Source: Lobulomyces angularis
Lineage: Eukaryota > Chytridiomycota > Chytridiomycetes > Lobulomycetales > Lobulomycetaceae
Reading direction: 5' to 3'
DNA length: 55,419 nucleotides
NCBI GenBank assembly: GCA_027604685.1
Contig: JADHYX010000118.1
Location: forward strand, 1-55,419
The translations under genes and the position numbers were made by a program. Of the stretch, positions 22,938-37,139 are shown one piece after another (within the stretch, counting starts at the first letter, position 1; every line of letters begins with the position of its first letter). A model generated the notes under the pieces. That model saw nothing but the letters and a program-made list of their open reading frames with translations, had not been told where the DNA came from and searched no databases.

Positions 22938-24637
22938 CTAAAAGAGTGATGGTTGATAGCATCTGCTTTTCGGTCTGTTTGAGACATGCCTTTTGAAACT
23001 ATCCTAATCACGAAAAAATAGGTTTATTTTAGCAAATATAAAAAGAGTTCAAAAACCTTTCTAGCAAACTTCATGTTGCAAACTTTGCATTCAAAAGGTT
23101 TAATCTACAAAAAAAATGTATTAAGAATAAAGTTGCATCCAGCTAATACTTACAGAGCTATGTAGACTTTTTTCATGTCTCTTCAAATCAACAGTTCTCT
23201 TAAAACTGACTTTACAAACTTGGCAAACAAACTATAAAGAGGTATATTATTCATTACATTCATTATAAAAATAAAAAGAATGATCTTACAGTTTTTTCGG
23301 GGTTATGCACAACTATACAAAAAAAAAATAATTAAAGAATTATTAGAATAAAAATTTTGTATTTAACACCTAAATGGTATTTCAGTTTCCATTTTTTATC
23401 AAAAACCTTTTCACAGCCTTCGAAAGAACACGAGAAGATATCATTGGGCTCATCAATGTCGTCCAAACTATTTTTTATAAAGGGATACATGGAATTGTTG
23501 TCCATCGAATCACCGGGTGTACTAGGATTTGAAATTTGAGCATTCCACGAAGATGCAGGAATGTCAAACATTAAATCATTCAGATTTTGAAGAGGTTTTG
23601 TAGACACTTGCTGTTCATCAACATCAATTGCCTGCTGCTGCTGATACTGCTGTTGCTGATGATGATGTTGTACTGGATTCTGTTGAAAATGCATTTGAGC
23701 TTGTTGGCTTTGTTGATGATTCTGCCGGATGTGTTGATTTTGGTGTATTTGTTGTTGTAATTGTTGCTGGTGCTGTTGACTTGGTTGTTGTTGCAAAATA
23801 GTTTGCTGCTGTTGGATTTTTTGGTGTTGTTGAATGTGTTGTTGCTGTTGAATATTTTGTTGCTGTTGAATATTTTGCTGCTGTTGAATATTTTGCTGTT
23901 GTTGGATATTTTGGTGTTGTTGAATATTTTGTTGCTGTTGCATAATTTGTTGTTGTGGATTTGGCTCTTCTTCATTTAACTGCTCTGTTTTCGCCAGCGA
24001 ATGCTGAGAATTAACAGATAATTCATCCATTAAATCAACTTTAAATTTTTCCAAAAAATATTGCAAAAATGTCTGCCTCTTTTCTTTTAGGTGGAAGAGA
24101 TCAGAGAGGGGATCATAAGGAATAAAGCGAGTGCTTTTTTTCTAAAAATGAAAAATTTTAATTTTATTAAATACGTCAAAATTCAGATATTACATTAAAG
24201 TCGCTTGAAGTATAATAGCATATAGCATCGTAATGCTCAGTGTCTGTAATGGCAAATTGCCAAATCTGATCATATTTCGCAGGCATAGAAAAGTTTAGAC
24301 GATCTTCTGAATCAAAAAGAGATAAGCACCTATTATAAATTATGTTTATATAAAAAAATTGTTAGATCAGAGTAAGTATAAATGGAAGTGTTAAACAACA
24401 AATGTCGAAGACGAGTTTTATTGGTGAAAAAGATATAAAAATAATTTAAAAAAAACCAATAAAAATAAAAGATTATGTAAAAATTTTTTTTATTCAAATT
24501 ATAAACCTGCAGAAGTTAAAAGTATCTGAATCAGTGACCTTAATGTTGTTTTTCTGGCCAATTTGTTCTAGCCTTAGAAGACCACGCTTAGCTCTTACAA
24601 GGGTATCTATAGAGGTTTCGTTCACGTAGTTTGTCAT
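22938..24637 (-). CDS. Glutamine-rich C2H2 zinc-finger protein
   Basis: Family not identified. The spliced protein starts MTNYVNETSIDTLVRAKRGL and has an unrecognised N-terminal domain (PAKYDQIWQFAITDTEHYD). A long Gln/His-rich repeat region follows, then three C2H2-type units at the C terminus. Finger 1 is CSFEGCEKVFDKKWKLKYH, with its last His after an intron. Finger 2 is CQVCKVSFKRTVDLKRH with a spaced second His. Finger 3 is CKVCNMKFARKDSFKRH; its distal ligand spacing is not canonical (the next candidate is a Cys eight residues on). A tail of about 15 residues follows to TAG at 22938. Likely a nuclear DNA-binding regulator by domain content. About seven introns. Confidence 0.8.
23805..23945 (-). 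repeat. 18-nt tandem repeat coding NIQQQQ units
   Basis: Within the zinc-finger gene, about seven imperfect copies of an 18-nt unit (plus strand: ttgctgttgaatattttg) encode repeated N-I-Q-Q-(Q/H)-Q. Flanking CAG/CAA codons extend the Gln-rich tract to about 23630-23960. Confidence 0.85.
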
Positions 24638-25203
24638 TCTCTATAGTAGGTTGTAGGATTTTGAAAATTGAGTCCTGTTTGTGGAAAGAAGTTATTTTAC
24701 GCCACACAGGCCACAGAGGCAATTGCAAACAATTACATTGATAATTTGATGCACCAGATTGAACTACCGAGACAAAATGCAGAAATGATTTCTTTTTGCT
24801 AGCAAGTAAAATTTATGATACAGCGGAAAGTATGGCAGTCTGTATCTGATCTATTTAAAAGCTGCTGCGAGGTGCAAAAGACTATTAAGAAACTGTTACA
24901 AAATTAATCTATAATGAATTTATACTCTTTTCAACTATTTCAATTAAAGATGTATATAATTGCTTTGTTTAGGCATTAAAATCTTTCAAACTAATTTTTT
25001 TTTTCTTCAAATTTCAGACATGCTTGGTAAACGAACTATAAAATCCATCTATATTAACTCACATTATTATTGCCTTGCTTCCATATATTATCTTTATGTT
25101 GGTTTTTTTACTCATTTTTACCAAGAACCATAAAAAAAATAAAATTTATTTACTCAAATTTTACCATAAAAAAATATAAAAAAAAAAATTTAACTTTTTG
25201 GCA
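24638..25203. other. Divergent spacer, contains an interrupted reading frame
   Basis: 566 bp between the zinc-finger gene (minus) and the FSH1-like gene (plus). The first half is compositionally coding-like (separate entry). The second half is A/T-rich and likely holds the FSH1-like promoter. Confidence 0.5.
24665..24907 (+). pseudogene. Possible small-gene relic with one in-frame TAG
   Basis: The plus-strand frame from 24665 is open to TAG at 24800-24802, then continues open in the same frame to TAA at 24905-24907. It encodes helix-like segments (ATEAIANNYIDNLMHQIEL; VWQSVSDLFKSCCEVQ). The composition is less A/T-biased than the surroundings. No GT donor lies between the first segment and the TAG, so simple splicing cannot remove the stop. 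No ATG in a convincing position and no recognised family. It could be a pseudogene, a 5' UTR of the zinc-finger gene, or chance. Confidence 0.3.
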
Positions 25204-26212
25204 ATGATTGTTCACAAAAACAAAAAAAAGTGCGATATTTCAATAAAAAAAAAAAGAGTACTTTGTTTTCATGGCTACCTGCAGAATGCTGAAACTTTTT
25301 CTGAAGATTTAAAGGAAATAATAAAGCTGTTTCCTGAAATGGAGTTTGTTTTTTTAGGTAACAAGAAGTACTTAACAACAGTTTCTTTTCATCCAAAAAT
25401 ATGCACATAATAATGCAAAAATTATTTATTAGATGCCCCGCATGTAGTTACTAAAAAAGTAGCTTCAAAATTTTACAGGGACCTTGTTGGCGAAGACATT
25501 TATACTAAAGATATAGAGGAGCAACTTATACCTTGCGGTAATTGAAAAAATTAATAACGATTTCAAATAAATCAATTGGTTTAAAAAGGACGAATTATGA
25601 GGTCCTGGTTAAATTCAGATTGGGATGTACAAGAATCTCTTATATATTTAAAAAAAGTTTTAGTATGTATTACATAAGATTTCAAGTTATTTTATTATTT
25701 GAGAATTTTGTTTGACAGTAACTTTTAATCTTTTTCTTGTAAAATAGGAAAAAGAGGAAGTATTTGATGGTGTGCTTGGTTTCAGTCAAGGAACTATTAT
25801 AGGTACTTCAGCAAAGTTATTAAAATTTTATTTTATGGTACTCAATAATTTTTTTTCCTTTTTTCTAGGAACACTTTTAATTGCAATATTGGAAAATCCA
25901 TCAATAAATTTAAATTTAAAAAATATTAATGATTGTAAACCTATAAAGTTTTCAATTATGGTTTGTGGATTAAAAAAAATTGACAGCTTTTGTACTAATA
26001 TCTATAGTAACGCCATTCACTGTCAGAGTCTACATCTAATTGCTAAGGATGACAATGTCGTTAGTAATAAGTACTCCGTTAAATTATTAAACTGCTATAA
26101 AAACTCTGCTACTCATTATTTTGATTTTGGGCATGCAATTCCTAGTGATGAGAAAACTTTAAATGTAATTAAACATTTTGTTGACTCTTTTTACATTAAA
26201 TCAAATCTGTAA
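25204..26212 (+). CDS. FSH1/OVCA2-type serine hydrolase
   Basis: Alpha/beta hydrolase of the FSH1 (family of serine hydrolases) group; the natural substrate is unknown for most members. N-terminal RVLCFHGYLQNAETF is the typical FSH1 start (LxLHG..Q). FVFLDAPHVV spans a splice junction. The nucleophile motif is GVLGFSQGTIIG with Ser in GFSQG. The acid is probably in AKDDNVV and the catalytic His is in FGHAIP, all in the family order. Four introns, one inside the coding stretch just after GFSQGTIIGT. The first ATG is at 25204. Probably soluble and cytosolic; no signal peptide. Confidence 0.87.
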
Positions 26213-26394
26213 CAAAACCTGGATAAACATGTTGCGATTATTTAAAAATATAATTTATTATCTTATAAATATTCTTTGTAATTTGGATAAAATAATATTT
26301 AGAAACAAATTGAATTTATATTTCATTACTAGATACTACTTCAAAATAAAACTAATAGATAGTTTATTAATATTATGCAGCCTACTATATTATT

Positions 26395-29636
<3,242 letters not shown>

Positions 29637-30063
29637 AGGCAAATTATATAACAATAAAAATGCTTAATATTGACAAGAAAACTTATGTGTAACTAGGATT
29701 TACAACAAAAAAATTTCAAGTCTTGTTAATCAATGTACAAGTTCATCTTATGATGTGCAATTTTTGCTACAATTTCAAGTTTTTTACTGTTAAGATTTTT
29801 TTTTAAGTATCAATGTGTAATACTGAACCTATCACTTAAATAATTTTCTCCTCCTCTTTATTTTTTTTTTCTAGTGTAGGAACCCTATATCTTTCAGAAT
29901 ATTGAAAAAAAAATCTCAAGTTTTATTTTTTTAAATTTATTGGAATTCTAAATTTTTTTTTTAATTTTTTCAATTTAAATGCTTCCAGAAAAATCTTGGA
30001 TTTTATTGCTGAAAATAAATTTCAACTCCCAAAATATTCAAAAATTTCAGATATTTCAAATAT
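29637..30063. other. Divergent spacer VPS34 - seven-helix gene 1
   Basis: 427 bp of A/T-rich DNA between divergent starts. The frame of the plus gene stays open upstream to 29996 but has no ATG there, so the start is set at 30065. Confidence 0.55.
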
Positions 30064-30064
30064 A

Positions 30065-31161
30065 ATGAACGAGTCTATTGGAGATTTTGATTATGTGAAG
30101 ACTGAATATGAAAAGATGCCAGGAGACTATTTAAGCATCTACATCTTAGCGTACATCAGTAACTGGATTATTTTCTACTTACCTTATCACTTGATACGCG
30201 CAATGAATGTTAAAATTAAATTTAAAAGTTTAAACTTCTTTCAGAAGTTAGTTTTGTTAAATTCGATCTCGATGTTTTTTCAAAATTTATTTCAGAACAT
30301 TGAATTCTCTTTACACTTTTTCTCAAACTATGAATTTCGATTATTTTCGTTCACTTCATTTCTTATATTTGACTTTTTGGTGGCAATTCTTATGTCCTTT
30401 ACAATATTTTTCAGCACAATTGCCGTGATCTATCGATATCAACGGTTATACTTTTCAAAAGACTACTATAAGCCGGAAATTAAGAACAGGCTAATGTTTA
30501 GGCTTGTGAAATTTGCTTCTTATTTTTTTATGATTGCAAGCGTGATCAGTACACTTTTAGATTACACTATTAATTTTATGGAGTACAACCCTTTTTCGGA
30601 TTATTTGCATTGGACCCATATGGCATCCATTGCCTTACAACTCATTGCTGCATTAATTGGAATGTCCACTGACATATATTGTCAACTTAAATTAATATGT
30701 TTGAATTTAAATCAAGAATTTGATAATTCAACGAACGAAAAATTAAAAAGAAACCTTTTTTACAAAAGAAAATTGAAAGCGTTGATACTTTTGCTGGTGC
30801 TGTGTGATTTTTTAGGGGTTTCTATAAGTGTGATTTTAAATTCCTCTGACTATGACTTACCCTACGTAACTTTCAATTCAATAATAAGCAGTCTAATTAT
30901 ATTTCGTAATATTTTTTTTCGTTAAGAAATACTCATTTTTATAAATTTTTTTTTTTTCCAATTCATTCGTTTATAGATTCCTGGTCAAGCTTTAAACTGC
31001 TTTTAATATATCGGAAAGGAGTACAAAAAAAGGAGAGAACGGGATTCACATTATCTTATGACACTTCTGTTCAAAGCAACCGATCTGATTTTATTTGTAA
31101 AATTCCTAATGCTAGTTCTAGCTTATACGATACAAGTATGGCAAATCCCTCAACTTGCTAG
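30065..31161 (+). CDS. Seven-helix membrane protein, paralogue 1
   Basis: Unrecognised family with two relatives at 37140 and 38557. Exons 30065-30905 and 30977-31161, 341 residues. Seven hydrophobic segments are visible. H1 is around ILAYISNWIIFYLPYHLI. H2 follows FFQKLVLLNSISMFF. H3 is LVAILMSFTIFFSTIAVIY, ending in the basic/aromatic RYQRLYF. H4 is FASYFFMIASVISTLL. H5 is IALQLIAALIGMSTDIY. H6 is LKALILLLVLCDFLGVSI. H7 is split by the intron and ends HSWSSFKLLLIYRK. The predicted cytoplasmic tail is about 55 residues, polar and Ser-rich. The start is the first in-frame ATG. Receptor-like topology is an inference; no known GPCR class motif (no clear DRY, no NPxxY) is seen. Confidence 0.75.
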
Positions 31162-31535
31162 AGTAATTATATTAAAATTATTACAATTTTTTTTTGTTCA
31201 TCTTTTAAAAAAAAAAAAGATTTTACTCTAAACTTTACATGTACTATATCTGATTGTCCAAGTTTCCCCTTTTCGATATTTTTGTTGCTAATCGCTTGAA
31301 AAATTTAAACAGTTGCTTGGTGAGAAGCTGAGGTTTGTTGCTAACTTCTGGTGTTCATTTAAAGGACTTTATTTCAAATTTAAATAGAAATTTATGGTAC
31401 TCATATTTTTGTCTAGTAACATGTGTTATATTTTAAATTATATAATATATATCGTAAAATTTATTTATCTATTCTAATATAGTGTGTTATACATTTTCAT
31501 TTAGTTTTTAAAAAAAAAAAAAAGAATAATTAATT
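31162..31535. other. Convergent 3' spacer
   Basis: 374 bp between the ends of the seven-helix gene 1 (plus) and the Qa-SNARE (minus). A/T-rich; nothing recognised. Confidence 0.6.
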
Positions 31536-32899
31536 TTAAGTAGGTAAACCTCTCACAACTTCAGAGATAGGATTAACCAAGGCAGGTTTTACTAGTAAAA
31601 AATAAGTTGCTAAACCAGCGATCAAGACTAAAAAGAATGTAATCACACAGAAGATTCTTGCTTTCTTTCTGTAGCTTTTTACATATTTTGTCGCCTTTAC
31701 GATCTCCACATTTGCTACCTCTAATGTTTCGGTTGCAACTTCAACTGTTCTTTCTATTGCTTCTATCTTTGTATCTTGCTCCTTCATTTTTATAAACAAT
31801 GAATGTTAATAGTTATTATTGCCAAAGTAATTTTTTTGCTCTTAGTATTTAATTTTGTAATAATCATTGCGACTTCTTTATTAATATTCTTACTTTAAGC
31901 ATGCTACCCAGATCATTAAACACAAGCAATAGTTCAGAAATTGTTTTTTCAATTTTTTGTAATTCACTATGTCGTTCCTGGCAAACTCTCAACTGCTCTT
32001 TTTTTCCTTTTAGACTACTCTGCAACATTTCTTGCTTAAAAAAACCTTAAAAAAAATTAGTTTTATGAAGATCTTGCTGTCTTTTTTAGTACCTTTAACA
32101 TCTCCAATGTTCGGATCTAGAATTCTCTCAACTTCTTCTGGTGTAGCATCAGGTCTTACTAAAAAAAAAAAAAAAAAATAACAAAAATAATTAGTACAAC
32201 TGCATAAAAATTTTTTTTTTCAATATAGTATACTTATTTTAAATTGTCTTTCAATTTGTTTTTTTTTATCAATTTTAAATATTTTTTGCAAATCGTAAAA
32301 ATTTTTAACTAATTTGAAGATTTCTTTTTCTAATCTTTTAGCCTGCAAAGACCTTATTTCCAATTCTGCTTCACTAAATAAAAATTTATTTCCACTTGCG
32401 GAACTGAAATTTTTTATGTGATTTTTACTTCTTTCCAACTGAGATATAAGATTGGAAACCTGTATATCAATACGATTTTGTATATCTAAAAAAGCAGAAA
32501 AGAAAATAATTCAATTAGATGAGTAAATATTATAAATTAAGATACAAAATGCTCAAACATATACCTGGAATTTTATCTCGATTAATTTCATTTAAAATAT
32601 TTGAATGCAAGTTTTCTAAAATTTTTAAATCTTCAATTATATTTTCAAAATCACTCTCTATTAATTCAGCCTACATTATATAAAAATTCAACCATCAAAA
32701 AACAAAATAAAAATACCTCTTTTAGTATATGAAATGAAGAACAAGAAGATACTTCTTGGCTATCTGTTAAAGTAGAATCCGATGGAACAGTTATTATTTC
32801 TTTAAGTTGAATGTTACAAAAATCCTGTTTAAAAATAATATTAAATCTTAAACTTTCAAAAACTGTTACGTGTAATTCTTTAGTTCGATCTCTTGCCAT
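31536..32899 (-). CDS. Qa-SNARE, syntaxin/Sso type
   Basis: Membrane-fusion SNARE of the syntaxin family. An N-terminal helical (Habc-like) region occupies the first exons. Next comes RPDATPEEVERILDP, a segment matching the conserved (K)PDAT.EE linker of plasma-membrane syntaxins. QERHSELQKIEKTISELLLV starts the SNARE motif, which continues FNDLGSMLK, then over an intron EQDTKIEAIERTVE. The Gln in EQDTK is the zero-layer residue. The protein ends in a transmembrane helix (FCVITFFLVLIAGLATYFLL) with an unusual extra lumenal/extracellular tail of about 18 residues (ending EVVRGLPT). About six introns. The linker and motif favour the Sso1/syntaxin-1 group, so a plasma-membrane role is likely but not certain. 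Confidence 0.88.
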
Positions 32900-33313
32900 A
32901 TTTTCGTTTCTGGAAAAGTATAAAATTTTTTTGAGTTTTTAATTTATCAATAAAAGATGTTTGGAAATTTTTGTAATTTTTAAACCCTTTTTTCTTTTTC
33001 AAACTCAGAAATAGCTTGTGGAAAAAAGGAAATTGCTGTGGCAGTTTTTACCAAAACTTCACAATTTTTGTAAAAATTACCAAAATACTAAACTTAATTA
33101 GTTGTTTAAAAAATGGAAAGAAATATGCACATCATCTGAATTTGGAGAAAAAATTATATAAGATTGTTTAATTTATTCAAGGATATGCAGTTAAATATAG
33201 ATTCTTAAATTTGAAATGTATACCGAAAACAAGTTTTCAGAAAAAATAATTGAAGAGGAATTTGACAGTAAATTAAATGTTTTATTTGTGTTTTATTTGT
33301 TTTACATGACAAC
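32900..33313. other. Spacer with a possible small plus-strand gene
   Basis: 414 bp between the SNARE start and the B9D2 stop. Contains the small candidate gene at 32957-33162 (separate entry); the rest shows nothing recognised. Confidence 0.4.
32957..33162 (+). CDS. Candidate 43-residue three-exon microprotein
   Basis: Low-confidence model: exons 32957-32972, 33015-33069 and 33102-33162 splice to an open 43-codon protein starting MFGNFSCGKKEIAVAV and continuing with a CLKKWKEICTSSEFGEK segment. The second intron (33070-33101, 32 nt) has GTAAAA, a near-consensus branch site TACTAAAC at 33086-33093, and TTAG, which argues it is a real intron. The first intron uses a tandem acceptor choice. No family recognised. 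It could instead be part of a longer decayed gene, as the same frame continues coding-like past the TAA. Confidence 0.25.
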
Positions 33314-34175
33314 CTATTGCTTTGTGCTTAAACAAACACCGTAGTTTTGAAAGTTTCGGCAGATTACTGTTATTTCTAAATGAATTTTTCCCATGGATTC
33401 TGTCGTCAATTGATATCTATCTGTAGGGTTGTGGATTATATCCAGATTTTTTAATTGAGGTGTTGCATTCAAAAAAAAAGCTAAAAAACATAGTTTCAAG
33501 AAAATTAAAGTTTTTTTTATCAGACTTACACCAAAGCTGATCCGTAAAACTACCGACAGGCCGCCAAGTGACGCAATCAATTTCATGCGTTCCTGGAATC
33601 GTTGGCACATAGCACACACCATATCCATCTAGACCATACAATTTTTTAATAATTCATGATTTTAATGAATTTACATAATTATTTTTTTAACTTAAAATTA
33701 AATTACATAATTCATTTCGTCCAAAGGAATCCTGATGGTATACTTGAAATTGCATTTTTGGCCAACCTTCAATTGAGTTTGTAGAATAGTGAACATCTTC
33801 ACAATTTTAAAGAAAAAAAAATAAATATATGTCAAATTCTATCAATTTATTTTAAAGGCATAAAATAAATTAATACCGATTGGATGATCCCATAGTGTAA
33901 TATTTGAATCCTGAAAATAAACAATTTACAAAGTCATTTCATTAAACTCAAACTCAAATTTTTTAAAAAGTACCTCAGCAGGTATGTCTACTTGAGTTTG
34001 AGCTGATTCGAATCCCTCTAATAACTTCCAATCTTCACCTTAATACGAGAAATGTTACAAAAAGGAATGCTATATCTTAAATATCACCTGTGATTATTGA
34101 AAATTTACAACATAATTCGGAAGCCGGAAACTGCGAAGCTCCAATTAATGTTCCCACAATGTGTAGTTCTGCCAT
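33314..34175 (-). CDS. B9D2: B9 domain-containing protein 2 (ciliary transition zone)
   Basis: B9D2, a C2-like B9-domain protein of the MKS/B9 complex at the ciliary transition zone. It matches along nearly the whole length: [17 protein letters not shown] at the start, [26 protein letters not shown], a [17 protein letters not shown] segment, [33 protein letters not shown] and C-terminal [17 protein letters not shown]. About seven small exons with introns of 40-80 nt. The ATG at 34175 gives exactly the conserved MAELH start. This gene and RSP4/6 give independent evidence of a flagellum with a transition-zone gate. Confidence 0.95.
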
Positions 34176-35157
34176 TGATCACTTTATCTATGACTTCTCG
34201 TAATTTTTTTTTTTTGAATTTTTTCTTTTTTGAAATTCCGATATTTACTTACCAATTTGCATTATTTGAAATAAAGGTATTAGTTTGAAAGAGGTGCTAA
34301 ACTTTGCCTTCTTAAAGTTATAGTTGGATAGATTTTAGTTTAATTTGCACGAATTCGCATATTTAAAATATATAGCACATAATTTATTTAACTTTTTTTA
34401 TACATGAATACAACATTCCTAATTACATTTTTGTTAAACAGAAATTTTTACATCAATAAAACACTAGATTTTTAGAAAGTTGAAGGCAAACAAATAACAA
34501 AAGAGCACTGAATTATAAGTGACATAAGAGCAACTCAATTCAGTGCTCTTTTTGAATATATATTACTCTTATTGTAAAAAATTGTGCATGTGCCTCCAAC
34601 CCTTGCTGTTTTATTGTTGTTTTATTGTTTCCAGAAATTTAGGCAGAACTTCTCCTAAATGATTGAGGAGGTTTTTATGAAAGAACTGGATTTAAAATTA
34701 CGGATATAAGATATTACACAAAGACAGCAAGACTTGGTTCTGTAAACCTGTTTCTCCACATATTACAACTTATACAAATAGAAAATGATAGTATAATAAT
34801 ACTCAAAGGAAACAATATAATGAAATTTTTTATATAATTAAATCTGCAAGTATCACAAATACTTTATTTGCTTTTAAAATTACATTATCAATAAAATATT
34901 ACCTCAGTAAATAGCTTATCATTAAAATAGTTTCTTGTGTGTATAAATATGGCTAAGCGTTTATATAGATAAGGTTAATGGATGAAGAATTAAAGGAAAA
35001 TAAAAGATGTTTTGTCAACCTTTTTTCCAAGTGAATACAAGTTTTATAACACATAAAATAGCACTTATTCTTCTCCACATATGTTTATTTCAATATTATA
35101 TATAAAATAATTTTTAAAGTCCTAATTGAATATCAGCTAATAAAATATACCTTAAAA
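34176..35157. other. Intergenic with a strong inverted repeat
   Basis: 982 bp between the B9D2 start (minus) and the lipase-like start (plus). No gene seen. It holds a perfect 16-bp inverted repeat (separate entry) and a short direct repeat gttttattgtt near 34609-34630. Confidence 0.5.
34499..34552. repeat. Perfect 16-bp inverted repeat with 22-nt loop
   Basis: Left arm 34499-34514 aaaagagcactgaatt, right arm 34537-34552 aattcagtgctctttt, with the 22 nt between unpaired. A perfect stem of this length with central GC content is unusual in this A/T background. It could be a transcribed hairpin, a miniature element remnant or a palindromic binding site. Confidence 0.9.
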
Positions 35158-36367
35158 ATGCAATTTTCAATGAACTTCTTCGTAGTACTTTTACTCCAAG
35201 TTGTCTTCTCACTTTCACAACAAAGTTTACTGGATAATTACCAAAGAGAACTGGATAGCCCTGGTTCAGGATTTAAAGGAAATAATATTACTGAAATATT
35301 AAGAAACCGCCATATGTAAGCAATTAGCTTTTTACCGTGATAACCAAAAAAATTTTTTTAATGTTCTAGAGTTTTGGTAGATGGTATCATGAATGAATTA
35401 GCAAGTATCCTCAACAATTATTGGGCCGATAATATTGCTGCTTTAAAAGAAATTGGAGTAGGACACACACATCTGAGATATTCCTCTGCAAGGGGTATTC
35501 CAACTAATGCGGATTCCTTATATAACGATATATTAGTTATATCAAAAAGAGTGAAATTACCAATAGTATTAATTGGACATTCCATGGTTTCATTTTTTAG
35601 CATTCCAGTTTTTTTTGTGTTGACTTTCTCTTTTTCTTATTAGGGTGGAGCAGAAGCTGCTTATTTATTTCTGAAGTATCCTGAACTACTTTTAGAGTAA
35701 AATTGAAACTTTTTGCATTATTGTTTTTCTAATAATTTTTAAATAGCGGAGTGATCGAAAAGGTTGTTTGTGTAAATCCTGCAATTGGTGGTTCAATTTT
35801 AGCAGATAATTTAAACCTTCTAGGAAAAGGTTTTAAATAAATTTTAAGTATGTTTAATTTTTTTTTTTATGAAATAGCTGCCAGTCTTTTACTTGGATCA
35901 GGTTTAAATTCGCTCAAACCAGTAGTGGCAAAAAAAAATTTTGAAGATGGGTTCGCAAGATTTCAAAAAACCATTGCAGAGGCTGGTTACAAAGGAGGTT
36001 TAACACCTAGTTCAAGATTTGAATATTTGTCTAAAAAATTGTATTATGTCAGAACTGCCTTATCTCCAGGTAATCGAAAAAAATAAAATAACACTTTAAA
36101 TGTGAATGATATTAAGGTGGAAAAGTCAGTGCTGGATTAAAAATTGTTTTATCATTTTGTTCAGCAGATATTAGTGAATTTCCAAACGACAGATTGCTAA
36201 CAGCGAAGGATCAAATGATTCAAAGTAATCCAGCAATTGGTGTAGACTTAGGTATACTAGAAGGAGATCACATTGAGTTAGTGGTAAATGGGTTTGTCTC
36301 CAGTGGAGATGTTTTTCATAGAAAGGCTTTTACTCGTGCATTATTGCAGAAGTTGTTTAGTAATTAA
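35158..36367 (+). CDS. Secreted lipase-like alpha/beta hydrolase
   Basis: A signal peptide is visible (MQFSMNFFVVLLLQVVFSLS, likely cut before QQ), so the protein enters the secretory pathway. The core is an alpha/beta hydrolase: VLVDGIMNE, then VKLPIVLIGHSMGGAEAAYL with the serine nucleophile in GHSMGG (an intron falls directly after GHSM), KVVCVNPAIGGS, and a candidate catalytic His in EGDHIELV. Five or six exons. The exact family (triacylglycerol lipase, esterase) cannot be told by eye; no Pro-rich or lid motif is diagnostic. Plausible role: extracellular or vacuolar lipid hydrolysis. Confidence 0.75.
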
Positions 36368-37139
36368 TGCATATTAGAAATATTAATAGAATAAAATTTA
36401 ATTTTAGTATCAGATTTATCTTAATAGAATCTAAATATTTTTAAAATTCAAATCTTATGTTTTAGGTTTTATTGAGAAAGCAAACACTAAGAAAATTATT
36501 TCCTCAACAGTTTTGAAGACAAAAAGTTATTTAATAGTCAAAGAAACTTCAGTATGCAAATCTTTTTAAAACTCCAAGCTTTATTGCCAGATTGGATTTA
36601 GGAATATTCTTTTTGATCTTAAATTTTTAAGCCACCTTGCAATTTAACAAAGCTGCTAAACTTTTAAGCTTTTAGCGCAATTGTAATAATCAGTTGCTTT
36701 TTCTAATAACGAAAAATTTAAAGGTACATCAAAATTACACACTACCAAAATTAAATCTTCAAACTTAACACTTCTTAGGTTTGAGTAATAGTGTTTTTTT
36801 TTTTTTTTTTTAATTAAAGTTACTAATTTAATAAAAGTCAAATTTTAAGTAACATTAATTATAATAATGTTGAAGTGTAATGTCAATTGCAATTCTCTAT
36901 ATTTTTTCTAATTTTGAACAATTTCTTATTTCCAAATAGTAAACTGTTCTTGCCAAAAATACTGGAATTTTTTAAAAAAAAGAAATTTCTTTACAAAAAC
37001 AATCCATTTTCTGGAAGACAATCAAGGATGTGCCAAAAAAAAAAAAAAAAAAAATTTCTTACATAAAACCAAAATATAATTACACTTGCACTCATTTTAA
37101 TAATAGCTAACATTATTGAACGTAAGTGAGAGGAAAATT
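36368..37139. other. Intergenic, A/T-rich
   Basis: 772 bp before seven-helix gene 2. It includes long T and A runs (about 36790-36810 and 37040-37055). A minus-strand frame at 36656-36841 is not supported. No gene seen. Confidence 0.6.

Noticed and set aside
23761..23979. Leucine-rich plus-strand frame opposite the zinc-finger gene
   Set aside because: Antisense of the CAG/CAA repeat; leucine codons arise mechanically from the Gln tract.
34609..34720. Direct repeat gttttattgtt and a weak CTCCT/AGGAG stem
   Set aside because: Too short and imperfect to separate from chance in A/T-rich spacer.
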